DNA of 54,174 nt, from the NCBI RefSeq assembly GCF_000227295.1, contig NZ_JH165054.1:2488539-2542712 (forward strand), given 5' to 3'. The translations under genes and the position numbers were made by a program. Below are positions 16,994-24,376 of the stretch, in pieces (the stretch's first letter is position 1; every line of letters begins with the position of its first letter). The notes beneath the pieces are model-generated. The model ran no database searches. It saw only the letters and a list, made by a program, of their open reading frames with translations, and was not told the origin of the DNA. The stretch comes from Cutibacterium avidum ATCC 25577 (GTDB lineage Bacteria > Actinomycetota > Actinomycetes > Propionibacteriales > Propionibacteriaceae).

Positions 16994-17590
16994 CTATCTA
17001 ACATCCAACCACCGGAACCATTTCTCAATGGAGCCACGGCGGATCGATGGCGCTTCAGCGGAAAGAGTGATCCGGGTAGAATCGATCTCGCCTTCGCTGA
17101 CATCGAAGCCATCCTCGACGGCCAGCTTATCAATTTCTGGAAGTATATCTTTCAGATCCAGCAAGGATATCTCTGAATCAAGCCAGCAGATTGATATACC
17201 AAGCTCCTTGGCCCTCCTATCGTACTTGTCTCGAAACTCTTCCGAAACGTCAGTTGCAGATATACTGATATTTAAGGGATCATCAATTTGACAACAAAGA
17301 AGCCCGTGTCGATAGGAGTCGATGTCGTGATACACATCTTGGACCAACTGAACCATAGCGGAAGCCCGCCAGGCTGCTACCTCGTCAGGCTTTGCAGTTC
17401 CTTCAAGAATTCGAGATGCTAAGGAACGTGGAATTCTGAACTGTACGGCCACATCGTCAACATTGGCTCCGAGCTCATTCAACTTGTTTCCCAAGTAATG
17501 CAGGGTCGAAATCCAAGATTCTTCGTCTATCTCGAATCTGGCTGCTGCCAATCGAAAGACTTCGGCCTCCGCCTTCAAATTGTCAGTCAT
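16994..17590 (-). CDS. Hypothetical protein, AT-rich
   Basis: 198 residues, family not recognised. MTDNLKAEAEVFRLAAARFEIDEESWISTLHYLG, then LGANVDDVAVQFRIPRSLASRILEG (a possible helix-turn-helix), then an acidic C-terminal half ending RRGSIEKWFRWLDVR. No membrane segment. Base composition is clearly lower in GC than the window, indicating recent transfer. It starts 4 bases inside the end of the secreted-protein pseudogene upstream (ATGA), so the two formed an operon. Unit between copy E and the degenerate copy at 18.43 kb. Confidence 0.6.
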   Translation of the reverse strand: MTDNLKAEAEVFRLAAARFEIDEESWISTLHYLGNKLNELGANVDDVAVQFRIPRSLASRILEGTAKPDEVAAWRASAMVQLVQDVYHDIDSYRHGLLCCQIDDPLNISISATDVSEEFRDKYDRRAKELGISICWLDSEISLLDLKDILPEIDKLAVEDGFDVSEGEIDSTRITLSAEAPSIRRGSIEKWFRWLDVR

Positions 17591-18235
17591 GCCTTAACCC
17601 TACAACCCATAGCTCCGCTGAGACTGGATATTACCGGTCCGAACTGAACACTGTGAACTGTGGGGTAAGCAACCACGTCATATCGCGCCTTACGGCTATT
17701 TCTACAGGGATTGGTTGCCACTGCAGAGGTAACACAAGAGTACGGGCCATTTGGTGGAGTATACCCACTGACTTTTTCCATAAAGAATCTGCCCTCGTTT
17801 CGTTGGCGAAGTTCAATGCGAAGGGAGTGTCTATAAAGGTCATTTGGACTCGCCGTCGAAACGCAGCTTGTCTGCGCACCCCACTCAAGCCGATTCTTGA
17901 TAACCATAACAGGATGAAACTTCCCCGTGCATATTCCCGCATCAAATGATGCCCTACTGGACACCATGGATGATTTTGTTGGGTTAGCAGAAAATCCAAT
18001 TACCCAAGATCAATTCTCTGATATCATGGTATACCCATCATGTGATTCAATCTGCGCCCCATTGACATCTATTCCTGCGTCATACGCAGCTGAGAGTAAG
18101 GATCCCGACAAACGATCTGAATGTGGCGAACCGGTCTCCATTCCATCCGCAAGCTCACTCGTTGCAACACTCCAAGACAGTGCACACGTCATACATAGGC
18201 CAAGAGACCATCTTGCTTCTTCTTGGGTGCACCAT
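17587..18235 (-). pseudogene. Secreted protein gene with a frameshift and an in-frame TGA
   Basis: ATG 18235 has a good AGGAG before it and starts MVHPRRSKMVS. One frame over, near 18200, the sequence continues GLCMTCALSWSVATSELADG, completing a plausible signal peptide. The frame then runs to a TGA at 18010-18012 and resumes directly (SWVIGFSANPTKSS) to a stop at 17587. The mature part is Cys-poor and AT-rich, with no recognised domain. Two lesions argue for a decayed gene; a functional TGA readthrough is unlikely. Coupled to the hypothetical gene downstream. Confidence 0.55.
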
Positions 18236-18417
18236 GGATCTCTCCTCTTTATTCGCGGAGTACGTTTTTTGTGGTTAGAGCTGTAACCAATTGGTAGTGT
18301 ACAGCACTTTGTGTCATCCACCCTTGACGCCTGATCCATGAATCGTACGGGTAGTCTTGACGGTTCCGGCTACCACGCGTCCAGCCTCGGCGGCAGCCAC
18401 GCTGAGCCGGAAGCTTC

Positions 18418-18440
18418 CGGTGAAACGTCAACTCAATCAC
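18418..18440 (-). repeat. Degenerate ychF-tail repeat at the 3' end of the DUF3267 gene
   Basis: Minus strand GTGATTGAGTTGACGTTTCA, encoding VIELTFH, resembling the VIEFRFTF copy at 14.14 kb. It overlaps the DUF3267 stop codon. A CCGGAAGCTTCCGG palindrome adjoins it. Confidence 0.4.
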
Positions 18441-19023
18441 GATGTCCGCGGGCGGCAGTGTTCTCCGGCGGATGAATGCGGAGCCCGGTCTGACGGTCCT
18501 CAATGAGGCTGCCCTGCGGTGTCCGCGATGCGCGGGCGACGAGGGCGAGGTCTCCGACACACCCGCCCAGGTGAATCGCCCCCGGCACGACCGCTGCTCC
18601 GCCCATCGGCCCGTAGGCAGCCCAAGAAAGAGTCGCCGAGGTGAGCAGCACGAGTGGGGCCAGGGCGACGTAATCGAACGCACGCCGGGACATCCGAACC
18701 CCGGGCGCCGTCGTCGTCAAGCCCACGACGACCCGGTCGACGCGCGCCAGCCCGAAGGTCGGTCGATGCCCCAGGGTGAGCAGGGCCAGCCCGTGGACGA
18801 GTTCGTGGACAACCATGAGAACGAAGGTGACCGCGATAACCACGACCACATCGGTCAGTCCGAAGCGCCCTCCTGAGGCACTGCGCGGCAGAGCCCACGC
18901 CCCAAAGTGACCGACGAACCCCAACACGATGAGAGCCACACCGACCAGGTTGATCCAGGCCCACTGGGCTTTGGACGGCGCCCAGTCGACGGCTCTGGAC
19001 GAGCCGGAAAGGTCACCACTCAC
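18433..19023 (-). CDS. DUF3267-like membrane metalloprotease
   Basis: 196 residues with about four hydrophobic segments. A zinc-protease HExxH motif lies in a membrane helix (FVLMVVHELVHGLALLTLGHRPTFG), as in DUF3267/site-2-protease-like proteins. The C-terminal half has an ALAPLVLLTSATLSW segment. The substrate is unknown. It ends at a degenerate ychF-tail copy and seems to form its own unit with the small gene upstream. Confidence 0.75.
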   Translation of the reverse strand: MSGDLSGSSRAVDWAPSKAQWAWINLVGVALIVLGFVGHFGAWALPRSASGGRFGLTDVVVVIAVTFVLMVVHELVHGLALLTLGHRPTFGLARVDRVVVGLTTTAPGVRMSRRAFDYVALAPLVLLTSATLSWAAYGPMGGAAVVPGAIHLGGCVGDLALVARASRTPQGSLIEDRQTGLRIHPPENTAARGHRD

Positions 19024-19050
19024 GGCCCTCAGCCTAGTGTCCTGATCCCC

Positions 19051-19179
19051 TTAATCCATTAACTCGTTCAGGTATCGCGCCATGCCTGGAACCGGTGGCA
19101 TGGCGTTGTCGGTCAGCTCACGACACCAGAACTCCGGCGGCTTACCAACAGGCAGCCCAGACTCCTTTCCTGAGGCCAT
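19051..19179 (-). CDS. Small hypothetical protein (42 aa)
   Basis: MASGKESGLPVGKPPEFWCREL...MARYLNELMD, with GAGG upstream and good codon bias. The reading frame is open for several codons before the ATG (FSDTDSEAI), so it could also be the end of a truncated gene. It begins about 55 bases past copy D and precedes the DUF3267 gene. Confidence 0.4.
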   Translation of the reverse strand: MASGKESGLPVGKPPEFWCRELTDNAMPPVPGMARYLNELMD

Positions 19180-19232
19180 TATCGCCTCAGAATCAGTGTC
19201 CGAGAAACCCGGTCACGCCTCTGCCATGACAA

Positions 19233-19266
19233 CTACACATTGAACCTAAACTCGACAACCATCGAG
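19233..19266 (-). repeat. ychF-tail repeat, copy D
   Basis: Minus strand CTCGATGGTTGTCGAGTTTA then GGTTCAATGTGTAG, encoding MVVEFRFNV-stop, 39 bases beyond the acetyltransferase stop codon. Confidence 0.8.
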
Positions 19267-19305
19267 CCCGTCGGCATGAGTTGAGCAGAGCCGACCAGTC
19301 CCGCT

Positions 19306-20145
19306 TCACTTACAGGCGGGCACGCGAAAGGCCAGATACTCGTCGTCACACGAGAACCCCAAGGACTCAACCACCTCACGCTCCGAAAGATCTGCGAAAT
19401 AGACGAAGTCTGAGTACCCACGGGTGGTAGCCGTAGAGATCCAGGTCGAGAGCATGGCACGCAGGGTCGCATCATCCAGAGCCGACGCCGCAAACACCTC
19501 ACTCATTGCGGAACTCACGTAGTTCCGCGCCGCCAACACCGACTGACCATCCCCTCCCGTGACGCAGATCCACTCGCCCCAATGCGCCCGAATACGATCG
19601 GCGCGCCACCAGAGGTCGTGACCAACCAATCGGTCGAAGAGTCGCGCGAACTCGTCCTGCTCATCATCAGCAAAGACGTGCGCTTCCCGGGAACCCGCGA
19701 GATTGATTCCCTCAAACGGGAGACAGTGTTCCAACAGCTCTCCCGCACTTTTTAACCAAGCACGCGCTGTTACATGACGGTGGGAGATCCCCACAATGAT
19801 CGAGGCGAGTGGGTGTCGCTCCTGCATGTTGGCGACGAGCTGCGCATACACCGCCTCGTGACTGTTGACGGCGACAGGGCCGCACACCGTCTGAGCGTTC
19901 TTCGCATCGGACAGAAAGAAGCCACACGCCCCTATGATCACAGGACCGCACCGAACGATGTACAATCCGTCACCTTCGCGTTCTGGATGCGAGCTCCACA
20001 CCGTTTCCAAACCCTCGCGCGACTTCTTCCCGGCCAGAGGAAAACCGACCTGCCCCGACTGCACAAACGGCCACAACGCAACAGCTGCCTCATGCACCTC
20101 ACGTTCCGTGGCGGCGACAGTTACGTCCATCGACCCCATACCCAC
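19306..20145 (-). CDS. Acetyltransferase-like protein (two-domain GNAT)
   Basis: 279 residues. The N-terminal half has GLYIVRCGPVIIGACGFFLSD and a central ASIIVGISHRHVTARAWLKSAG resembling a degenerate GNAT acyl-CoA loop. The C-terminal half (SDFVYFADLSEREVVESLGFSCDDEYLAFRV) resembles the end of a second GNAT domain. No signal peptide or membrane segment. Function unknown. Unit closed by copy D. Confidence 0.6.
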   Translation of the reverse strand: MGMGSMDVTVAATEREVHEAAVALWPFVQSGQVGFPLAGKKSREGLETVWSSHPEREGDGLYIVRCGPVIIGACGFFLSDAKNAQTVCGPVAVNSHEAVYAQLVANMQERHPLASIIVGISHRHVTARAWLKSAGELLEHCLPFEGINLAGSREAHVFADDEQDEFARLFDRLVGHDLWWRADRIRAHWGEWICVTGGDGQSVLAARNYVSSAMSEVFAASALDDATLRAMLSTWISTATTRGYSDFVYFADLSEREVVESLGFSCDDEYLAFRVPACK

Positions 20146-20207
20146 ACGTTATCGTCAGCCGCCTCAAATCCGAGCCGTGATTACCCACAAGAATCAACGA
20201 CGATGTG

Positions 20208-20625
20208 CTACGCAGCAGACCCAATGTGGTGCAGATCGTTCCACTGACACGAACCATCAGGCCGAGCGGGGCAGAGATTTATATGGAGCCCGACCTCTGC
20301 AGCTACTCCATCGTGGACCTCGGACTTGTTGAGCGCCCCGCGCCATACTTCGTGATCGGACAGATCTTCGATGGCAAAGATGTAGCGCGTAGGATCATAG
20401 AAGTAGACCTTGGGTACCAGATCGAGCACCAAGGCCCCATGTGTCTGGAGAGATTCGACCTCATGGCGTGCCCGGTCGGGAGTCATAGGCCACCCCTCGC
20501 CCGTCATCCGGACGTATGGCAGCGCTTGCTTGATGCAAAGACCCCCGCCCGTCTTCATCTTTTAGCAGGAAGACGAGGTTGAGATTGCCGTCGCCGATTT
20601 CCCGAACTGATGCCACGCGCCCCAG
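20208..20625 (-). pseudogene. mtnK: Methylthioribose kinase (mtnK) fragment
   Basis: The best-conserved part is IKQALPYVRMTGEGWPMTPDRARHEVESLQTHGALVLDLVPKVYFYDPTRYIFAIEDLSDHEVWRGALN, typical of the N-lobe of MtnK (methionine salvage). Just upstream, in another frame, lies VREIGDGNLNLVFLLKDED, the MtnK glycine-rich loop, so there is a frameshift near 20545. Everything after about residue 140 is missing. The upstream end of the fragment is fused out of frame to the membrane-protein gene, whose last residues are made from mtnK DNA. Confidence 0.8.
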
Positions 20626-21853
20626 GTGCCCGACCGTAAATGTCGCTGACGAACAGGCTGACGCCGACCAAGAGAGCTGTTACGCCAACGATCCATCCAA
20701 TGGCTGTGGTTGAGATGAGAAGTCCGCCGCCGCATTGGTCCATCGCCGTGATAACCCATGCCTTCGCGTCAATACTTCCCGAAGCGATATCCGTCGGTGC
20801 GGCGCTGGTGCAGAATGTCTGGCTGACCCCAGATCGCAGAGCGGCGGCGTCAATAACTGGTCGCAGGAGCCCACGGGGGCCGCCCAAAAAATGACTCAAT
20901 CCGACGAGAACGACGACGAACAGTCCTGGACATAGGACGCGCCGAAGCCAACTGTTCGTGGAATTTGGAAACAAGGACGCCATCGCGACGATAAGCCCGA
21001 ACGCATAGCCTGCGACAGCCCCGGCGGCAGGATAATCCAGCATCGAGCGTGGCGTGATCGCGTTAAGTACTGCGGCGCTCTTTGCCGGCTGTGTGAGAAC
21101 CGGCACTACATGCCCCGCGAGAGGCACGAGCGAGGCCATAACGGCACCGACTGCTCCACCGTATCCAATCCATGTGGCGATGCGACGCACACACGAGCCG
21201 ACTCCCAAACGCAACTGCAGGGATTTGATCCGCCGGAGGAGGGGTAAGAGCGCGATGCAGATGAATGCTGAGACGGTGAGAAGACAGCTGATCGCCAACA
21301 TGTTGTAGCTGATTGCAGCAGAGAGCACCGCCGATACGATGCCATCATTCACACCAGTGATACTCACAAACATCCCGACTAATACGACAACAACGATTGC
21401 GATGTATATCACCCCTACGATCCAGATCATTGTGGGAATAGAGACAACATTGTCGAAGCTGTCGGCCGTGATATGAACTTCCCGCCACCCGCAAGGCGCG
21501 GCAAGCGTGAAGAACCGTTCGGCCTTGGACTTTGTCTCTTGCCATGTCCTATCGCAGCGATATCGCACGTACGTGCGCACTGTTGTGGAGCCCTGGCGCT
21601 CGGCTCCCTGGAGGAGTCTGCGCGTTACATACGCCGTGCTCATAGCGATGAGCGCCACGTGAGAGACCACCAACGCAGACCTCGGAACGATAACCATGGT
21701 CGCTACGGCGAGTGCCGCAGACGCAAAGCTGATCTCTTTCGTGGCCGCGAGGCCTCGAAGGTGGTCACGAGCGAACGCAGCTTTCAACTTCGTCATCGCG
21801 ATCCGGACGACTACACAGACAACCAAGAGGACAACTAGCGTCCCAATATGCAT
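20555..21853 (-). CDS. Multi-spanning membrane protein, unknown function
   Basis: About 432 residues with roughly eight hydrophobic segments (for example MHIGTLVVLLVVCVVVRIAM at the N-terminus and WIVGVIYIAIVVVVLVGMFV in the middle). A soluble loop carries a Trp/Arg-rich stretch (YVRYRCDRTWQETKSK). The family is not recognised. ATG 21853 is chosen because the 56 upstream codons are translated from a DUF4143 pseudogene. The C-terminal SSGNRRRQSQPRLPAKR is out-of-frame mtnK sequence, so the natural C-terminus has been replaced. The start codon lies in a 23-base inverted repeat. Confidence 0.6.
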   Translation of the reverse strand: MHIGTLVVLLVVCVVVRIAMTKLKAAFARDHLRGLAATKEISFASAALAVATMVIVPRSALVVSHVALIAMSTAYVTRRLLQGAERQGSTTVRTYVRYRCDRTWQETKSKAERFFTLAAPCGWREVHITADSFDNVVSIPTMIWIVGVIYIAIVVVVLVGMFVSITGVNDGIVSAVLSAAISYNMLAISCLLTVSAFICIALLPLLRRIKSLQLRLGVGSCVRRIATWIGYGGAVGAVMASLVPLAGHVVPVLTQPAKSAAVLNAITPRSMLDYPAAGAVAGYAFGLIVAMASLFPNSTNSWLRRVLCPGLFVVVLVGLSHFLGGPRGLLRPVIDAAALRSGVSQTFCTSAAPTDIASGSIDAKAWVITAMDQCGGGLLISTTAIGWIVGVTALLVGVSLFVSDIYGRAPGARGISSGNRRRQSQPRLPAKR

Positions 21854-21873
21854 GGAACAATTATTGTTCCATG
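21851..21873. promoter_or_regulatory. Perfect palindrome over the start codon of the membrane protein
   Basis: Arms CATGGAACAAT (21851-21861) and ATTGTTCCATG (21863-21873), one-base spacer. The left arm contains the start codon read on the minus strand. It may be an operator or an RNA hairpin that hides the start. Confidence 0.5.
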
Positions 21874-21879
21874 CTCTAA

Positions 21880-22210
21880 CATCCAGTCCATTCGTACGAA
21901 CCACTCGTGCGCCAGTGCCCGAGCGTGACAGGCTCCTCCAACCAGGAGGCCTGCTTGCGCAACTCCCCAACCACGAAGATTTCGAGTAGATGCCCGAAGT
22001 CGATGAGTGACGTCGGGTCAATGCCGGTGGGTGTCTCCGGGGGGAGAGAGCCGGAGTAAACGAGCGGTCAACCCTGATTTAACAACGTGAACCTCTGGCT
22101 TCGCGCTCACACGCGAGCGAAGGCTCTTACCCCCGGAGGGACGACGCACGACCAGAAAACGGGCCCTCAAGAGGCGAAAATGATTCTCGGCAGTGGGCCG
22201 ACTGAGGCCC
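21880..22210 (-). pseudogene. DUF4143 ATPase fragment (third paralogue)
   Basis: Encodes GLSRPTAENHFRLL, KSLRSRVSAKPEVHVVKSGLTARLLRL, then in another frame a stretch matching LLETFVVGELRKQASWLDEPVALGHWR of the intact gene at 22275-23549. Only the winged-helix and C-terminal nuclease-like part remains. Its upstream end stops within about ten bases of ychF-tail copy C, so the repeat marks a recombination breakpoint through this gene. Confidence 0.75.
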
Positions 22211-22215
22211 GTTAT

Positions 22216-22249
22216 CAGACATTGAAATCTAAACTCCACCAAGTTCCGG
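22216..22249 (-). repeat. ychF-tail repeat, copy C
   Basis: Minus strand CCGGAACTTGGTGGAGTTTA then GATTTCAATGTCTG, encoding LVEFRFQC. The left half is identical to copy B. It lies 25 bases past the intact DUF4143 stop codon. Confidence 0.75.
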
Positions 22250-22274
22250 CACGCAGAACCATCTACACATCCAT

Positions 22275-23549
22275 TCAGGACGGCACTGGCGTCCAGAGCC
22301 GGTCGACGGGCATCACGTGCAACCGCTCCTCGTAGGTGTACGAGCGGCTACCGGTGGTCAGCACAATGCCGCCAATGAACCTTGCCCCCAGCAAGTCACG
22401 AAGTTGGGCCAGACCGCGGAAGTCCTTGCCAGGAGCACGCTCACTGGCCTTGACCTCAAACGCGACAACCCGACCGTCGTCGTACTCGACCACCAGATCA
22501 ACCTCCGCACCGTCGCTCGTCCGCCAATGTCCCAGCGCGACAGGCTCATCGAGCCACGACGCCTGCTTGCGTAACTCCCCGACGACGAATGTCTCCAGCA
22601 AGTATCCGAAATCCGTGAGTGAGGTCGGGTCGATTCCGGTGAGCCGATCCGGAGTGAGCCGGAGCAGGCGGGCAGCCAGACCGGAATCGACGACATGGAC
22701 CTTGGGCTTGGCATTCACCCTGGAGCGGAGAGTCTTCCCCCAGGCCGGGAGACGCACAATCAGGAATAGGTCCTCGAGGAGCCGGACGTGAGCCTCTGCG
22801 GTTGGGCGACTGACGCCGATCTTCTCGGCCGCCGCTGTCACGTTGAGCAGCTGACCGGTCTGCCCCGCCACGTACCCCAAGAGATCCGCAAGGGCCTGAC
22901 GCTCACGAATCTTGCTGAGCTCGACTACATCACGCTCGACGGAGGCCCGGACAAAGTCGTCGAACCACCGACTCCGCGCTGCTCCGGACCGACGCAGCGC
23001 CAGGGGCATTCCCCCGGAGCACACGCGATCGACATACTCCGGCCGCGTCGTGGCTGACGCCGGAACAGCCTGGACAACAGCGCAGGCATCGCCCGAGAGC
23101 ACCTCGAGCAGGTTCTCTCGCACTCCCCCAAGCTCCCCCTGCGAGAGCGGCCAGATGACTAGCGAGTGAAGCCGTCCAGTCAGCGCCTGCGCTGTCGCCG
23201 GCAGAGCATCCTGGCGCGTGGAGCCCGTGACGACAGCCGTCCCTGGAAGGCTCCCCTCACGATTCGACCGCGCTTTGAGCACATCAAGCACATCAGGGAC
23301 TCGCTGATACTCGTCGATGCACACTGGAGCTCCGACGCTCACCGTGGCCGCTAGGTTGCCTTGGACCGCCTCACGCACCTCAACGTCGTCGAGGTCGATC
23401 ACCGAACCGCCAACCACCTCGGCGAAGCCGCGCAGCACCGTCGACTTTCCCACCGACCGCGGGCCATGCAGGGCGATCACCGGCTCGATCCGCATCTGCT
23501 CAGCAAGAAGATCGCTGATACGACGGGGAACAAATCCATCCAGCTCCAT
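22275..23549 (-). CDS. AAA ATPase with C-terminal DUF4143
   Basis: 424 residues. Walker A GPRSVGKST at 29-37, Walker B-like VCIDEYQRVPDVL near 75-88 and a sensor-like TAVVTGSTRQD. A winged helix (EKIGVSRPTAEAHVRLLEDLFLIVRLPAWG) precedes the restriction-endonuclease-fold C-terminus with GAEVDLVVEYDDGRVVAFEVKAS. The family is widespread, often next to mobile DNA and TA genes, and its biological role is not established. Single gene in its unit, followed 25 bases later by copy C. Confidence 0.88.
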   Translation of the reverse strand: MELDGFVPRRISDLLAEQMRIEPVIALHGPRSVGKSTVLRGFAEVVGGSVIDLDDVEVREAVQGNLAATVSVGAPVCIDEYQRVPDVLDVLKARSNREGSLPGTAVVTGSTRQDALPATAQALTGRLHSLVIWPLSQGELGGVRENLLEVLSGDACAVVQAVPASATTRPEYVDRVCSGGMPLALRRSGAARSRWFDDFVRASVERDVVELSKIRERQALADLLGYVAGQTGQLLNVTAAAEKIGVSRPTAEAHVRLLEDLFLIVRLPAWGKTLRSRVNAKPKVHVVDSGLAARLLRLTPDRLTGIDPTSLTDFGYLLETFVVGELRKQASWLDEPVALGHWRTSDGAEVDLVVEYDDGRVVAFEVKASERAPGKDFRGLAQLRDLLGARFIGGIVLTTGSRSYTYEERLHVMPVDRLWTPVPS

Positions 23550-23732
23550 GCTCTCGACTTAGCAAATGCGAGCTTCCAAACCTTACAAACATGAGCGCAT
23601 AGACTTGACGAACTTGCGGACTAACCCCCCGCCCATCACCGCACAAGCAGACCGTACGGATGCCCTACCGTGTCGGCAAGAATGAACAGCGGCTGATCAC
23701 TTTCGTCCCCGCAAGGCTCTGACCAAGGGGCT

Positions 23733-23758
23733 TTCACGTTGAAACAGAGCTCGGTCGG
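23733..23758 (-). repeat. Degenerate ychF-tail repeat
   Basis: Minus strand GACCGAGCTCTGTTTCAACG then TGAAAG, encoding TELCFNVK, aligned with VEFRFNV-stop. It separates the DUF4143 gene from the deaminase/ASCH remnant. Confidence 0.4.
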
Positions 23759-23852
23759 ATGCCGGCGCATACCAGACATCCAAGGCGCAAGCCCGTGGCT
23801 ACGCATTCTCCGGCTTCGGTGTGGCTTGCACTCCGATTGATACCGTTGGGAC

Positions 23853-24297
23853 ATGATCACCGCCGGACTCCGCCAGCTCGTAGAGACGGCCACTGCCTGT
23901 GCAAAGCAGTGCAACGATGACAACAACCACACAGTCGCTGCAGCATTGCTGACCAGATCGGGCCAGATCGTGCTTGGCTTAAACGCCTTCCACTTCCTCG
24001 GCGGCCCATGCGGCGAGATCTCCGCCCTGCCAACCACGCGGCCACGTGCCCAGAAGACCCCATCGACGCTATCGTCGCGGTCTACGGCCCGACAGGCCAG
24101 GTGATTTCTCCGTGCTTGCCACACGCCGCTGCGACCTCACTGAGGAACAAGCACAACGGGACGGCTTCGCCTCATTGACCGAGCTACACCAAGCCCTCGA
24201 TATGCATTACCCCGGCCTGGAAATGGAAGACAACATCGACGCCGTGACTTTCGAATTGAGTGACACCGCAGAATGCGATTCCAACTCCAGAGGTTAG
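23853..24297 (+). pseudogene. Chimeric remnant: cytidine deaminase N-part joined to an ASCH-domain C-part
   Basis: From ATG 23853: LVETATACAKQCNDDNNHTVAAALLTRSGQIVLGLNAFHFLGGPCGEISAL, a blasticidin/cytidine-deaminase-like domain with the GGPC-x-E signature. After a frameshift near 24030, DPIDAIVAVYGPTGQVISPC follows, where the second CxxC should lie, and the sequence breaks off. The last part, RRCDLTEEQAQRDGFASLTELHQALDMHYPGLEMEDNIDAVTFEL, is the C-terminal end of an ASCH-domain protein. Two unrelated gene ends have been joined by deletion. The preceding 23560-23850 holds no intact gene. Confidence 0.7.
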
Positions 24298-24326
24298 TTG
24301 TTGAAGCGGAACTCCACCAAGTTCCG
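24294..24326 (-). repeat. ychF-tail repeat, copy B (best inverted-repeat copy)
   Basis: Minus strand CGGAACTTGGTGGAGTTCCG then CTTCAACAACTAA, encoding LVEFRFNN-stop. CGGAAC and GTTCCG are perfect inverted arms around the 8-base TTGGTGGA. It lies 50 bases past the DUF4143 stop codon at 24377. Confidence 0.8.
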
Positions 24327-24376
24327 AACAGGACCAACGTCTGTTTCCTCGGTGCCGACGGCTTCAGCGTGGGGAA

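Noticed and set aside
21851-21873. Inverted repeat as a transposon end
   Set aside because: No transposase or partner repeat nearby; its position over a start codon fits regulation better.
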